Shown here piece after piece: positions 11,565 to 19,085 of a stretch of DNA of 28,442 nt; the stretch's first letter is position 1, and every line of letters begins with the position of its first letter. The position numbers were made by a program, and so were the translations under genes. Origin of the DNA: a virus; the IMG/VR virus record IMGVR_UViG_3300037882_001016, positions 1 through 28,442 of that record. One strand, 5' to 3'. The notes beneath the pieces were generated by a model. That model was not told the origin of the DNA. It saw only the letters and a program-made list of their open reading frames with translations, and did not search any database.

Positions 11565-13189
11565 CACTCCAACTCCGTCCATATCAGGAAAAGGCCCTAG
11601 CGGACTTGTGGCAGTGGTTTTGCGACCGCGACGGCAACCCGCTTGTCGTTCTGCCAACGGGCGCGGGCAAGAGCCTTGTCATCGCCGAGTGGTGCAAGCT
11701 GGTATTCAATACCGATCCCGGCGCGTGCATCCTCGTGGTGACGCACGTTCGGGAACTTGTCAGCCAGAATGCCGCCGAGCTTGTCGGCCTGTGGCCGGAA
11801 GCGCCGTGGGGCGTCTATTCGGCTGGCCTGAACCGGCGCGATATCGGCGCGGCTCTCATGTTCGCATCAATCCAGTCTATTCACAAGAAGGCGTTCAAAC
11901 TGCCGCGCCGGGTCGATATGGTGCTGATCGATGAGGCGCACCTGGTCAGCCCTACCGACACGACGATGTATCGTAAGTTTCTGGCCGATCTCAAAACGAT
12001 CAACCCGGCGCTCAAAATCATCGGCATGACCGCCACGCCGTTCCGGCTCGATAGCGGGCGGCTGCACGAAGGCGAAGGGGCGATGTTCGATGGCATCGCC
12101 CATGAAACCGGCGTGCGCGAACTGATCGATGATGGATATCTGACACCGCCCGTCACCCGCCCGCGCCAGACTGCCGATGCGCAAATATCGGTTGCAGGCG
12201 TCGGCACGCGCGGCGGCGAGTTCATCGCAGCGCAACTCGAAAGCGCGGCGCTCGATCCCGATGTAGTGGACGCCATCGCCAATCGGATTGTCGCAGCCGG
12301 GCAGGATCGCAAGGGCTGGCTGATATTCGGATGCACGGTCAAGCATTGCGAGGCATTGGCTGAGGCCCTGAACGCACGCGGCTATGCCGGGCGCGGCGTA
12401 TTCGGCGATACCGATCAAAACGAGGGCAAGGGCACGCGGGATCGCGTGATCGCTGACTTCAAGGCGCAGCGGCTCCGCTTTCTCGTCTCGCAAGGGGTGC
12501 TGACAACCGGGTTTAATGCTCGGCATGTTGACCTTATCGCGCTGGCGCGGCCCACGAAATCGACCGGGCTATACGTGCAAATGATAGGCAGGGGCACACG
12601 GCTTGCGCCCGGCAAGGATGACTGCCTTGTTCTGGACTTCGGCGGAAACATCGCGCGGCACGGCCCATTCGATGATCCGTGGATACCGGAGAAGAAGGGC
12701 AAGGGCGAAGGGACTGCGCCATACAAGGAATGCCCGGAATGCGAGACGGCTTGCGCCACCATGACGCGCATCTGCCCGTCATGCGGTTTCGAGTTTCCCC
12801 CGCCAGAGCGCGTCGTCGATATCATCCCCGCGCAAAAGGCCATCCTCTCCGTTGAACCGGAATGGCTGGACGTGGCTGAGGCAAATTATCGCAGGCACGA
12901 AAAGGCTGGCTCGCCACCATCCATGCGCGCCGAATACCGCGTCGGCATGACCTATCAGCGCGAGTGGATATGCTTCGAGCATCAAGGATACGCGCGCACG
13001 AAGGCGGAAAGCTGGTGGCTGCGACGCGCAGCCGCACCCGTCCCGCGCACCGTCGATGAGGCAATCGCGAGGGCCGCTGAGATCGCCGTTCCCAGCCATA
13101 TCAGGGTCAAGCGTAGCGGCAAATACGATGAGATCACCGCGTTCAAATTCGAGCCGCCAGCCAATCAGGAAAGGAATATCGCAGCATGA
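11561..13189 (+). CDS. RadD-like DEAD/DEAH helicase with zinc ribbon
   Basis: 542 aa from ATG 11561, chosen for the ATGA overlap with the cupin gene; the frame is open further upstream but over cupin coding sequence. Motif I is P-T-G-A-G-K37-S, motif II D124-E-A-H127, motif III GMTATPF and motif VI QMIGRGTRLAPG. After the helicase core a four-Cys ribbon follows (CPECETACATMTRICPSCGF), as in E. coli RadD, which helps recombination by working with RecA and SSB. The C-terminal ~140 residues are an extra domain with unknown role. It is probably a replication/recombination helicase of the phage. Confidence 0.8.
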   Translation: MTLQLRPYQEKALADLWQWFCDRDGNPLVVLPTGAGKSLVIAEWCKLVFNTDPGACILVVTHVRELVSQNAAELVGLWPEAPWGVYSAGLNRRDIGAALMFASIQSIHKKAFKLPRRVDMVLIDEAHLVSPTDTTMYRKFLADLKTINPALKIIGMTATPFRLDSGRLHEGEGAMFDGIAHETGVRELIDDGYLTPPVTRPRQTADAQISVAGVGTRGGEFIAAQLESAALDPDVVDAIANRIVAAGQDRKGWLIFGCTVKHCEALAEALNARGYAGRGVFGDTDQNEGKGTRDRVIADFKAQRLRFLVSQGVLTTGFNARHVDLIALARPTKSTGLYVQMIGRGTRLAPGKDDCLVLDFGGNIARHGPFDDPWIPEKKGKGEGTAPYKECPECETACATMTRICPSCGFEFPPPERVVDIIPAQKAILSVEPEWLDVAEANYRRHEKAGSPPSMRAEYRVGMTYQREWICFEHQGYARTKAESWWLRRAAAPVPRTVDEAIARAAEIAVPSHIRVKRSGKYDEITAFKFEPPANQERNIAA

Positions 13190-13338
13190 GCGACGCGAAG
13201 CCCCCCAAATATGATCCCGCCAAATATCGCGCCAAGTATCTGCCAAACCAGCTTGAATTGGCCCGGCGCAAGGTGGCCGCATTGGAAAACGAGGCACGCC
13301 GTTATGGCATGAATGAATTGCTGGAGCGCAACACATGA
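13186..13338 (+). CDS. Small basic protein (50 aa)
   Basis: ATG 13186 overlaps the helicase stop, and its TGA overlaps the next ATG. The sequence (MSDAKPPKYDPAKYRAKYLP, then a helix NQLELARRKVAALENEARRY) is basic at the N-terminus and probably coiled-coil at the C-terminus. There is no recognised family. Overlaps on both sides and G/C-rich third positions argue that it is a real gene. Confidence 0.6.
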   Translation: MSDAKPPKYDPAKYRAKYLPNQLELARRKVAALENEARRYGMNELLERNT

Positions 13339-13559
13339 ACAGCTACACCGCCCCACAATCGGCCATGATGACGCTCAATCAGACAGAGCAGGCCGCGCTC
13401 TATGCGTCGAGTGAGGCCATCGGCGGATATCTCGAAAGCATCGGCAAAACCGACATGTCAGACATGACTGAAATGGAATGGCTCGGCTTTATCGCCCATG
13501 CATACAACATCATGTCGAACGAAATCCGGATCATCGTCGATAGCGATGTCCCGTTCTAA
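13335..13559 (+). CDS. Hypothetical 74-aa phage protein
   Basis: Sequence contains AIGGYLESIGKTDMSDMTEM and EWLGFIAHAYNIMSNEIR. The YLxxIGKTDMxxMTxxEW pattern is familiar from small phage proteins of unknown role in this part of replication operons. It is all-helical by appearance and acidic. Start and stop overlap the neighbours. Confidence 0.6.
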   Translation: MNSYTAPQSAMMTLNQTEQAALYASSEAIGGYLESIGKTDMSDMTEMEWLGFIAHAYNIMSNEIRIIVDSDVPF

Positions 13560-13930
13560 TGGTTGCTCTGGTCAAATCCAAAGCCCGGCCATTAATCAGT
13601 GCGCTATACGATGCGCAGCAAGGTATTTGCCCGGCGTGCGGACGCAAGATGCCACCGCTTGGCGATCCCGCCCTGCCCCATCTGTTGCCATCTATCGATC
13701 ATGTCATCGCGCGGGCCAAGGGCGGTGGCGATCACATCGGAAACATGATCGCAATGCATCGCAAGTGCAACAGCACCAAAAGTGATCGGATGCCAACCGG
13801 ATGCGAAATCGTCTGGCATCATCTCGTATTGGCCCGATTGGAAATGCACCCTGCCGATATGCAGTGGCGTGACCCATCGTTTCAAAATCCCGCCATGGCA
13901 GAGGCTTTGGCGCTTGCAGGAATTCGTTAA
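13559..13930 (+). CDS. HNH endonuclease
   Basis: 123 aa. The HNH core is clear: C24-P-A-C27 then S-I-D47-H48-V-I, H-I-G-N62-M and H67-R-K-C70-N, with the two CxxC-type pairs forming the structural zinc site. It is compact, with a short N-terminal basic stretch and a C-terminal helical tail. It lies between replication genes in the rightward operon, one base overlap on each side, rather than beside the terminase where phage HNH packaging nucleases usually are. Possible roles are homing, host DNA degradation or replication. Confidence 0.82.
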   Translation: MVALVKSKARPLISALYDAQQGICPACGRKMPPLGDPALPHLLPSIDHVIARAKGGGDHIGNMIAMHRKCNSTKSDRMPTGCEIVWHHLVLARLEMHPADMQWRDPSFQNPAMAEALALAGIR

Positions 13931-16320
13931 TGTCCGCTCTCTCATTCAAGCCTGATATCGCGCGCCAGCTTTTCGACAATCTCGATCAGATCCATCTGGT
14001 TTACATCCATCCCAATGGCATCGGAGTGCGCGGCCATGACTTCGGAACCGATGCAAATGCCGCACTAAAGGGTGCGCAAGCAGCCAATGCCAATGGCTAT
14101 AACGTCTATTGGACGGTCAATCACGTCCGGCCCGGACTTCACACAAAGCCGAGCAAGGCAGATATTCGCTCCGCCCGATTTGTGCATGTGGACATTGACC
14201 CGCCAAAATCAGGTGGCGCGTTCAACAAGGGCGAGATCACCGCCGCGCTACTCGAAATAGATCAGCCGCCCAGCTTCGTGATCGACAGTGGCGGCGGGCT
14301 GCAAGCCTTCTGGCGGCTCGATGGGCCATGCGCCAACCTCGCATCAATCGAGGCGATCAACATTCAGGCGCGCGACTGGTTTGACGCCGACGCATGCCAG
14401 AATATCGACCGGCTCATGCGCGTTCCCGGCTCCGTCAACTGGCCGGACAAGAAAAAGATCGCGCGGGGCCGCACCCCCAAGCTCGCCACATGGGCCAGCG
14501 AGGATGACGGCTTGGTCTATGAGCCCGAGGAACTGGCCGCAGGCTTCCCGCCCGCCAATCCAACCGTTTCCAAAATGGAAACAGTTGCCGTCAACATTCC
14601 CGCCGATATCGAGATGGTGACACCAGACAGCCTTGGCCTGTCATCCCTTGACCCGATCCGCCTCGCCATTGAGACACCGCCCGGATACGACAGCAGCGGC
14701 GATGGGCTGGCCGCTGCGCGCCTCATGGCCAACGCGGGGCACTCCGACGCGGCAATCATGGGCACCCTGCTCAATCCCGCCAATACCGTATCCGCTCACT
14801 TCCTCGCGCAGCGTGATCCGCGCCGCGCAGCCGCCCGCGCAATCCAGCTCGTCCGGCAAGACAGCCCGCAAGAGGGCGAGACGCTGCATGCGCCGGTCAT
14901 GTCGGATGAGCAGTGGAACGCCTTCGTTGCCAACTGCAAGGCCAAGGTGCGCAGCGCAATGGTGCCAGCGGCATTGCGCGAGGATGATGGCGAGGGCGAT
15001 ATCGGGATCACGATATCGGAATACGAAGGGCCGGAGCGGCGGGCAGATACGCGCGATCCGCAATGGCTGGCCGATCTTGGAGACGGCACGCTTGCCGCAT
15101 TCGTGCGCCACGTCATCGCAGTTGCACCATCCCCACAGCCTTGGCTTACCCTTGGCGCGGCCCTCGCCATGTTCGGAGCCGCTGCAGGACGCCGCTATGC
15201 CGGGCCAACCGACCTGCGCACGAATATCTATTCCATCGGCATAGCCAGGAGCGGCTCAGGAAAGGACTATCCTTTGCGCGCCGCAACCCGCCTACTGATC
15301 GACGCAGGATTGGCTAATCATGTTGGCGGGTCAAAGATAGCATCCGGGTCCGGCCTCATCACCGCAGTTACCCGTAACCCGTCCATATTCTTCCCGCTGG
15401 ACGAAGTCGGGTTTCTCATCGCTGCCGCCGCAGACCGAAAGCGCAGCCCCAAGCATATCGTCGAGGTCATGGATACCTTGACCGAATTCTACCCCATCGC
15501 GAACAGCACATTCCTTGGCACAGCATATGCCAATGACAAGGAGAAGCCGCGCGAAGTCATAGAGCAGCCATGCCTATGCCTTTTCGGCGTCACCACGCCG
15601 CGCATATTCTGGGGGTCGCTTTCAAGCGCAAACATGGAGGATGGCTCACTGGCTCGGATGATCATTTTCGAGAGCGAGAATGACTATCCAGACCTGCAAC
15701 ACGATATTGCAGCCGTCCCCATGCCCGATCACCTGATAGAAGCGACAAAGGCAATCTCGCGCGGTGCAGAGGGACACAACCCCTTCCCGCTAGGCAACAG
15801 CGCCAACGTCACGCCAAAGCCCTACATGGTGCCATACGCCGATACAGAGGCCGAGCAAGTGGCGCGCGATATGCGAGAAACGCAGCTTGCCATGCAGCGG
15901 AATAATCAAAACGAACAAGTGTCAGGGATCATTGGGCGGCTTGCCGAAAACGCATTCAAGATCGCCCTGATCAAATCTATCACCGATTGCCCCGCATCCC
16001 CAATGATCGCAACTCGCGATCTCGAATGGGGCATGATGATATCCCGCATATCAGTCGAAGCACTCATGCGCGCCGCAGAAGATCGAGTGGCTGACAGCGA
16101 GCATGAAACCATCGTCAAGCGTGTCATGCGCATCATCTCCGAAGCCGGAAGCGCCGGGATCGACGGGACCAAACTCAGCCGCAAGACACAATTCCTTGAT
16201 CGCCGCAAACGGGCAGACATTATCGCTGGCATGATCGAGGCTGGTATGGTTCGCGCCATGAAAATTCCAAAGGCCGACAAGGGTGGACCGGAAACCACCA
16301 TCTATTTCGACATTGCGTGA
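13930..16320 (+). CDS. Primase-helicase: RepB-type primase domain plus DUF3987-like ATPase
   Basis: 796 aa. The N-terminal third carries an archaeo-eukaryotic-type primase core: R-F-V-H-V-D88-I-D90-P-P, then FVIDSGGGLQAFWRL and NIDRLMRVPGSVNWPDKKK. The C-terminal half is a P-loop ATPase, with Walker A A-R-S-G-S-G-K445-D446 and Walker B F-F-P-L-D491-E492; I recall GKD as common in this phage family. Together this looks like a self-sufficient initiator that primes and unwinds DNA at the phage origin. It is the last gene before the terminator at 16369 and lies beside an AT-rich repeat region that may be its origin. Confidence 0.82.
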   Translation: MSALSFKPDIARQLFDNLDQIHLVYIHPNGIGVRGHDFGTDANAALKGAQAANANGYNVYWTVNHVRPGLHTKPSKADIRSARFVHVDIDPPKSGGAFNKGEITAALLEIDQPPSFVIDSGGGLQAFWRLDGPCANLASIEAINIQARDWFDADACQNIDRLMRVPGSVNWPDKKKIARGRTPKLATWASEDDGLVYEPEELAAGFPPANPTVSKMETVAVNIPADIEMVTPDSLGLSSLDPIRLAIETPPGYDSSGDGLAAARLMANAGHSDAAIMGTLLNPANTVSAHFLAQRDPRRAAARAIQLVRQDSPQEGETLHAPVMSDEQWNAFVANCKAKVRSAMVPAALREDDGEGDIGITISEYEGPERRADTRDPQWLADLGDGTLAAFVRHVIAVAPSPQPWLTLGAALAMFGAAAGRRYAGPTDLRTNIYSIGIARSGSGKDYPLRAATRLLIDAGLANHVGGSKIASGSGLITAVTRNPSIFFPLDEVGFLIAAAADRKRSPKHIVEVMDTLTEFYPIANSTFLGTAYANDKEKPREVIEQPCLCLFGVTTPRIFWGSLSSANMEDGSLARMIIFESENDYPDLQHDIAAVPMPDHLIEATKAISRGAEGHNPFPLGNSANVTPKPYMVPYADTEAEQVARDMRETQLAMQRNNQNEQVSGIIGRLAENAFKIALIKSITDCPASPMIATRDLEWGMMISRISVEALMRAAEDRVADSEHETIVKRVMRIISEAGSAGIDGTKLSRKTQFLDRRKRADIIAGMIEAGMVRAMKIPKADKGGPETTIYFDIA

Positions 16321-16368
16321 AACTCAAATTCAAACCTCACTTCAATGGGTAAATTCAAGTCCTGAAAT

Positions 16369-16390
16369 CCGCAGAAAACTGCGGTTTTTT
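16369..16390 (+). terminator. Rho-independent terminator of the rightward early operon
   Basis: CCGCAG-AAAA-CTGCGG followed directly by TTTTTT, 48 bp after the primase stop. Six-pair stem, four-base loop and a U-run of six make a canonical terminator. Confidence 0.88.
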
Positions 16391-16393
16391 GGG

Positions 16394-16493
16394 TTAATTC
16401 AAAAATTCAATGCGCCGCCGTATATAAAGGGGGGTATGGGTAAGGTGGAAGATACAGGGTATATACCATATATATATTGAATTATTGAATTAA
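16394..16493. repeat. 18-bp inverted repeat in an AT-rich island; candidate origin
   Basis: TTAATTCAAAAATTCAAT (16394-16411) pairs with ATTGAATTATTGAATTAA (16476-16493) with one mismatch in 18, separated by 64 bp. Each arm is itself two copies of ATTCAA/TTGAAT eight bases apart. The centre holds a perfect palindrome GGTATATACC (16458-16467) and runs of TATA. The low GC content contrasts strongly with the surrounding genes. Being next to the primase-helicase gene, it is a good candidate for the replication origin or an initiator-binding site. Confidence 0.55.
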
Positions 16494-16528
16494 CCTATCA
16501 AACCCGCACAAATCCGCCATTTTCTGAT

Positions 16529-16550
16529 ATTGAACTGAGATTGAACTCAG
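16529..16550 (+). repeat. Tandem 11-bp iteron-like repeat
   Basis: ATTGAACTGAG and ATTGAACTCAG lie directly head to tail, differing at one base, and share the ATTGAA core with the inverted repeat just upstream. Further ATTCAA/TTCAAT copies lie at 16328, 16341 and 16353. The cluster looks like initiator-binding iterons or an operator array. Confidence 0.5.
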
Positions 16551-16575
16551 AGTGAATTAAAGAGGAAGTCCAGCC

Positions 16576-16752
16576 ATGCCAAAAAATCAATCTCGCCAAG
16601 CCGAACTTGCCAAACTGATCGATCAAATGTGGATTGGATGCGATGCGCTCTACTGCTCACATATGGGGAGCGAAAGCCAGACCATCGTATGGAAACAAGC
16701 CCGCGATGCACGCGACAAGGCAATCGCATTGATCAACAAACCCGATCGATAG
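16576..16752 (+). CDS. Small hypothetical protein (58 aa)
   Basis: ATG 16576 has a strong AGAGGAAG ribosome site upstream. The peptide starts MPKNQSRQAELAKLIDQMWI, contains CDALYC and ends with a basic helix (WKQARDARDKAIALINKPDR). It is the first gene after the AT-rich region. No family is recognised; the size and basic helices would allow DNA binding, but this is not shown. Confidence 0.55.
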   Translation: MPKNQSRQAELAKLIDQMWIGCDALYCSHMGSESQTIVWKQARDARDKAIALINKPDR

Positions 16753-16758
16753 GCCACC

Positions 16759-16787
16759 TTGACGATACCGCCGCCAATCCGCTATCT
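16759..16787 (+). promoter_or_regulatory. Possible late promoter
   Basis: TTGACG (16759-16764), 17-bp spacer and CTATCT (16782-16787), just upstream of the packaging genes and in a short non-coding gap. The -35 has five of six consensus bases and the -10 is modest. It would serve the gene at 16834 and the terminase operon. Confidence 0.35.
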
Positions 16788-16833
16788 ATGCCCATGACGA
16801 AAAGGTTCCACGGTCCGAAGCCGAGGAACGCAT

Positions 16834-17205
16834 ATGCTGGATACCATCGCAGGCACAGAGTGCGTGGCCGTGGCCGATGCACCGTCCGGGCAATCGTCGC
16901 CATCTCTCCTGCGATCATGCGATCAGCAACTCGCCGCACTTATCCTGCCTGATGGCAACATCAAGCCATACCGCCCATGCCCGTCCGACTTTCGCGAGCG
17001 CTTTATCGAAATGGGCTGGGATGGGATCGAGGATCACTATCGCACCAACTGGCGCATCATCCGTCGATGGATCGAGCAATCGGGCGGCGATCAACTCCGC
17101 GCCGAACGGCGGCTAGTCTCAGGCGGAACCGCAAGGCCAAACCTGCGCGCAGAAAGCCGGGCACGGCGATACGTCATGGGCAAGACATTGGGGAAAACAA
17201 AGTGA
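16834..17205 (+). CDS. Putative phage regulatory protein upstream of terminase
   Basis: 123 aa, ATG 16834 with GAGGAAC upstream. The conserved stretch is C-P-S-D-F-R-E-R-F-I-E-M-G-W-D-G-I-E, followed by HYRTNWRIIRRWIEQSGGDQ, reminiscent of a homeodomain/helix-turn-helix-like fold in which NWRIIRRWIE is the recognition helix. Proteins with this motif are frequent before terminase genes in alphaproteobacterial phages and are generally unannotated. The C-terminus is very basic. A late-gene regulator is a reasonable guess by position and basicity. Its stop overlaps the GTG start of the small terminase. Confidence 0.6.
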   Translation: MLDTIAGTECVAVADAPSGQSSPSLLRSCDQQLAALILPDGNIKPYRPCPSDFRERFIEMGWDGIEDHYRTNWRIIRRWIEQSGGDQLRAERRLVSGGTARPNLRAESRARRYVMGKTLGKTK

Positions 17206-17612
17206 CACCGAAGCAAGAGGCATTCGCCCGCGAATACGCCATCGACAAGAATGCCACACAGGCTGCCATCCGGGCAGGATACAGTGCGAAGACGGCATAC
17301 TCTGCCGGACAGAGGCTGTTGACGAATGTTGAAATCCGCGCTGCCATCGAGCGGACATTCGCAGCAAGCGCCGAAAAGATCGAACTTACCGTCGCCAGCG
17401 TGTCGGCAAAATTGCTTGGCCTGTCCGAAAAAGCCGAGAAGATGGAAGGGCCAAGCGCCCTTAATGTCGCTCGCCAATGCCTCATGGACGCCGCCAAGCT
17501 GAATGGCCTTGTGGTGGAAAGCAGCGAAGTTGTGACGCGATCTCCCGAAGAGCGGAATGCGCGCTTGGCCATGCTGAAAGCAGAACGTGAACGCCTCGCT
17601 CGCGCGCATTGA
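17202..17612 (+). CDS. terS: Terminase small subunit
   Basis: 136 aa from GTG 17202, which overlaps the preceding stop (GTGA) and has GGGGA upstream; there is no in-frame ATG nearby. The N-terminal motif TPKQEAFAREYAIDKNATQA, then AIRAGYSAKTAYSAGQRLL is the classic Terminase_2 DNA-binding HTH. The remaining part is helical (oligomerisation), ending with a charged tail (LKAERERLARAH). It recognises the packaging site and regulates the large subunit, whose gene overlaps it by 26 bp. Confidence 0.85.
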   Translation: MTPKQEAFAREYAIDKNATQAAIRAGYSAKTAYSAGQRLLTNVEIRAAIERTFAASAEKIELTVASVSAKLLGLSEKAEKMEGPSALNVARQCLMDAAKLNGLVVESSEVVTRSPEERNARLAMLKAERERLARAH

Positions 17613-19074
17613 TGCTGAAATCATCGCTCTAGAGGATGAGGTTCTAGACGACGAAGAACGGCAATTGTGCGCGGGAAGCCTCGCCGCCTTCGCTCGCCTC
17701 GCATGGCCAGTGCTTGAACCTGCAACCCCGCTCAAATGGGGGTGGGCGCTCGATGCCATCTGCGATCATCTCGAAGCAGTAAGCTCTGGCGATCTCAAGC
17801 GCGTCCTCATCAATGTGCCACCCGGCTCAATGAAGTCGCTCTTGACCGGCGTGTTGTTCCCGGCATGGGAGTGGGGGCCGCGCGCGCGCCCGGCGTTGCG
17901 CTACATCGGCACCGCGCACAAGCAAGACCTCGCCGTGCGCGACAACATGAAATGCCGCCGCCTCATTCAATCCAAGTGGTATCAGCGCCTCTGGCCAATC
18001 ATCCTGACCGGCGATCAGAATGCGAAAACCAAATTCGAGAATGATGCAACCGGCTTTCGGGAGGCCATGGCCTTCACGTCCATGACCGGATCGCGCGGTG
18101 ATCGCATCATCCTGGACGATCCGCATAGCGTCGATGATGCCAACAGCGTGGCCAAACTGGACGCCGATATTCTGACATTCCGGGAAGCCCTGCCAAGCCG
18201 TGTCAACAATGACGATAGCGCGATCATCATCATCATGCAGCGCCTGCACGAACGCGATGTCTCCGCCATCGCTTGCGAGCTTGGCTATGAACACCTGATG
18301 ATCCCGATGCGCTATGAGCCGGAGCGCGCCCGCACAACGTCAATCGGTTGGAGCGACCCGCGCAGCAAGGCCGGGGAATTGATGTTCCCGGATCGCTTCC
18401 CGGAGCGGCAGGTTGACGAATTGGAGCGCACGCTTGGAGCCTATGCCACCGCTGGCCAGTTACAACAGCGCCCTGCCCCGCGCGAGGGCGGGCTGTTCAA
18501 GCCGTCATGGTTTACCCCCATCGCAGCCATGCCGGTGGATATCCACCGCACCGTGCGAGGATGGGATTTGGCCGCGACTGCGAAAACCACAAGCAATGAT
18601 CCTGACTGGACCGCAGGCGTGCTTATGTCCCGCACCCGCGATGGGCTGTTCATCATTCACGGTTGCCGCCGCTTCCAAGGCTCTCCCATGGAAGTCGAGC
18701 ATAGCCTGTTGCAGCAAAGCGCCGCCGATGGAAACCGCGTCACGGTCCGTCTCGCGCAAGACCCCGGCGCGGCAGGCAAGGCCCATGTTGACGGCCTTGT
18801 CCGCAAGCTTGCAGGCTTCCCGGTCAAGATCGAGCGCCCGACTGGCGACAAGGCAACGCGCGCCGCTCCGCTCGCCAGCCAAGCCGAGGCGGGCAATGTC
18901 CGCATTCTCGTTACCGGCGATCCGGTGCGCGACGCATGGGTCCAGCCATTTCTTGACGAATTCGCCCTGTTCCCCGCTGGCGCGCATGACGATCAGGTTG
19001 ACGCCGCCGCCGATGCGTTCAATGAGCTTGCGCTGGGCGGATCATCCTATAACCTCTCCGCGCTGGCAGGTTGA
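17587..19074 (+). CDS. terL: Terminase large subunit
   Basis: 495 aa, GTG start at 17587. The ATPase domain shows Walker A N76-V-P-P-G-S-M-K83-S84 (the PPGSMKS form used by this family) and Walker B I-I-L-D177-D178-P. The RNase H-like nuclease domain follows: G-W-D327-L-A, AQDPGAAGK and A-H-D468-D469-QVDA. All expected catalytic acids are present, so the motor and headful/site-specific nuclease should be functional. Neighbours on both sides are packaging and portal genes. Confidence 0.92.
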   Translation: MNASLARIDAEIIALEDEVLDDEERQLCAGSLAAFARLAWPVLEPATPLKWGWALDAICDHLEAVSSGDLKRVLINVPPGSMKSLLTGVLFPAWEWGPRARPALRYIGTAHKQDLAVRDNMKCRRLIQSKWYQRLWPIILTGDQNAKTKFENDATGFREAMAFTSMTGSRGDRIILDDPHSVDDANSVAKLDADILTFREALPSRVNNDDSAIIIIMQRLHERDVSAIACELGYEHLMIPMRYEPERARTTSIGWSDPRSKAGELMFPDRFPERQVDELERTLGAYATAGQLQQRPAPREGGLFKPSWFTPIAAMPVDIHRTVRGWDLAATAKTTSNDPDWTAGVLMSRTRDGLFIIHGCRRFQGSPMEVEHSLLQQSAADGNRVTVRLAQDPGAAGKAHVDGLVRKLAGFPVKIERPTGDKATRAAPLASQAEAGNVRILVTGDPVRDAWVQPFLDEFALFPAGAHDDQVDAAADAFNELALGGSSYNLSALAG

Positions 19075-19085
19075 CGGCGGTAACG

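Noticed and set aside
15262-15285. Walker A GSGKD in the primase-helicase seen as a broken P-loop
   Set aside because: Asp after the lysine is, to my knowledge, common in this phage DUF3987-like group, so it is not an anomaly of this gene.
16795-16952. 52-aa Arg-rich frame starting at 16795
   Set aside because: It overlaps the better supported gene at 16834 in another frame, has biased composition and no ribosome site.
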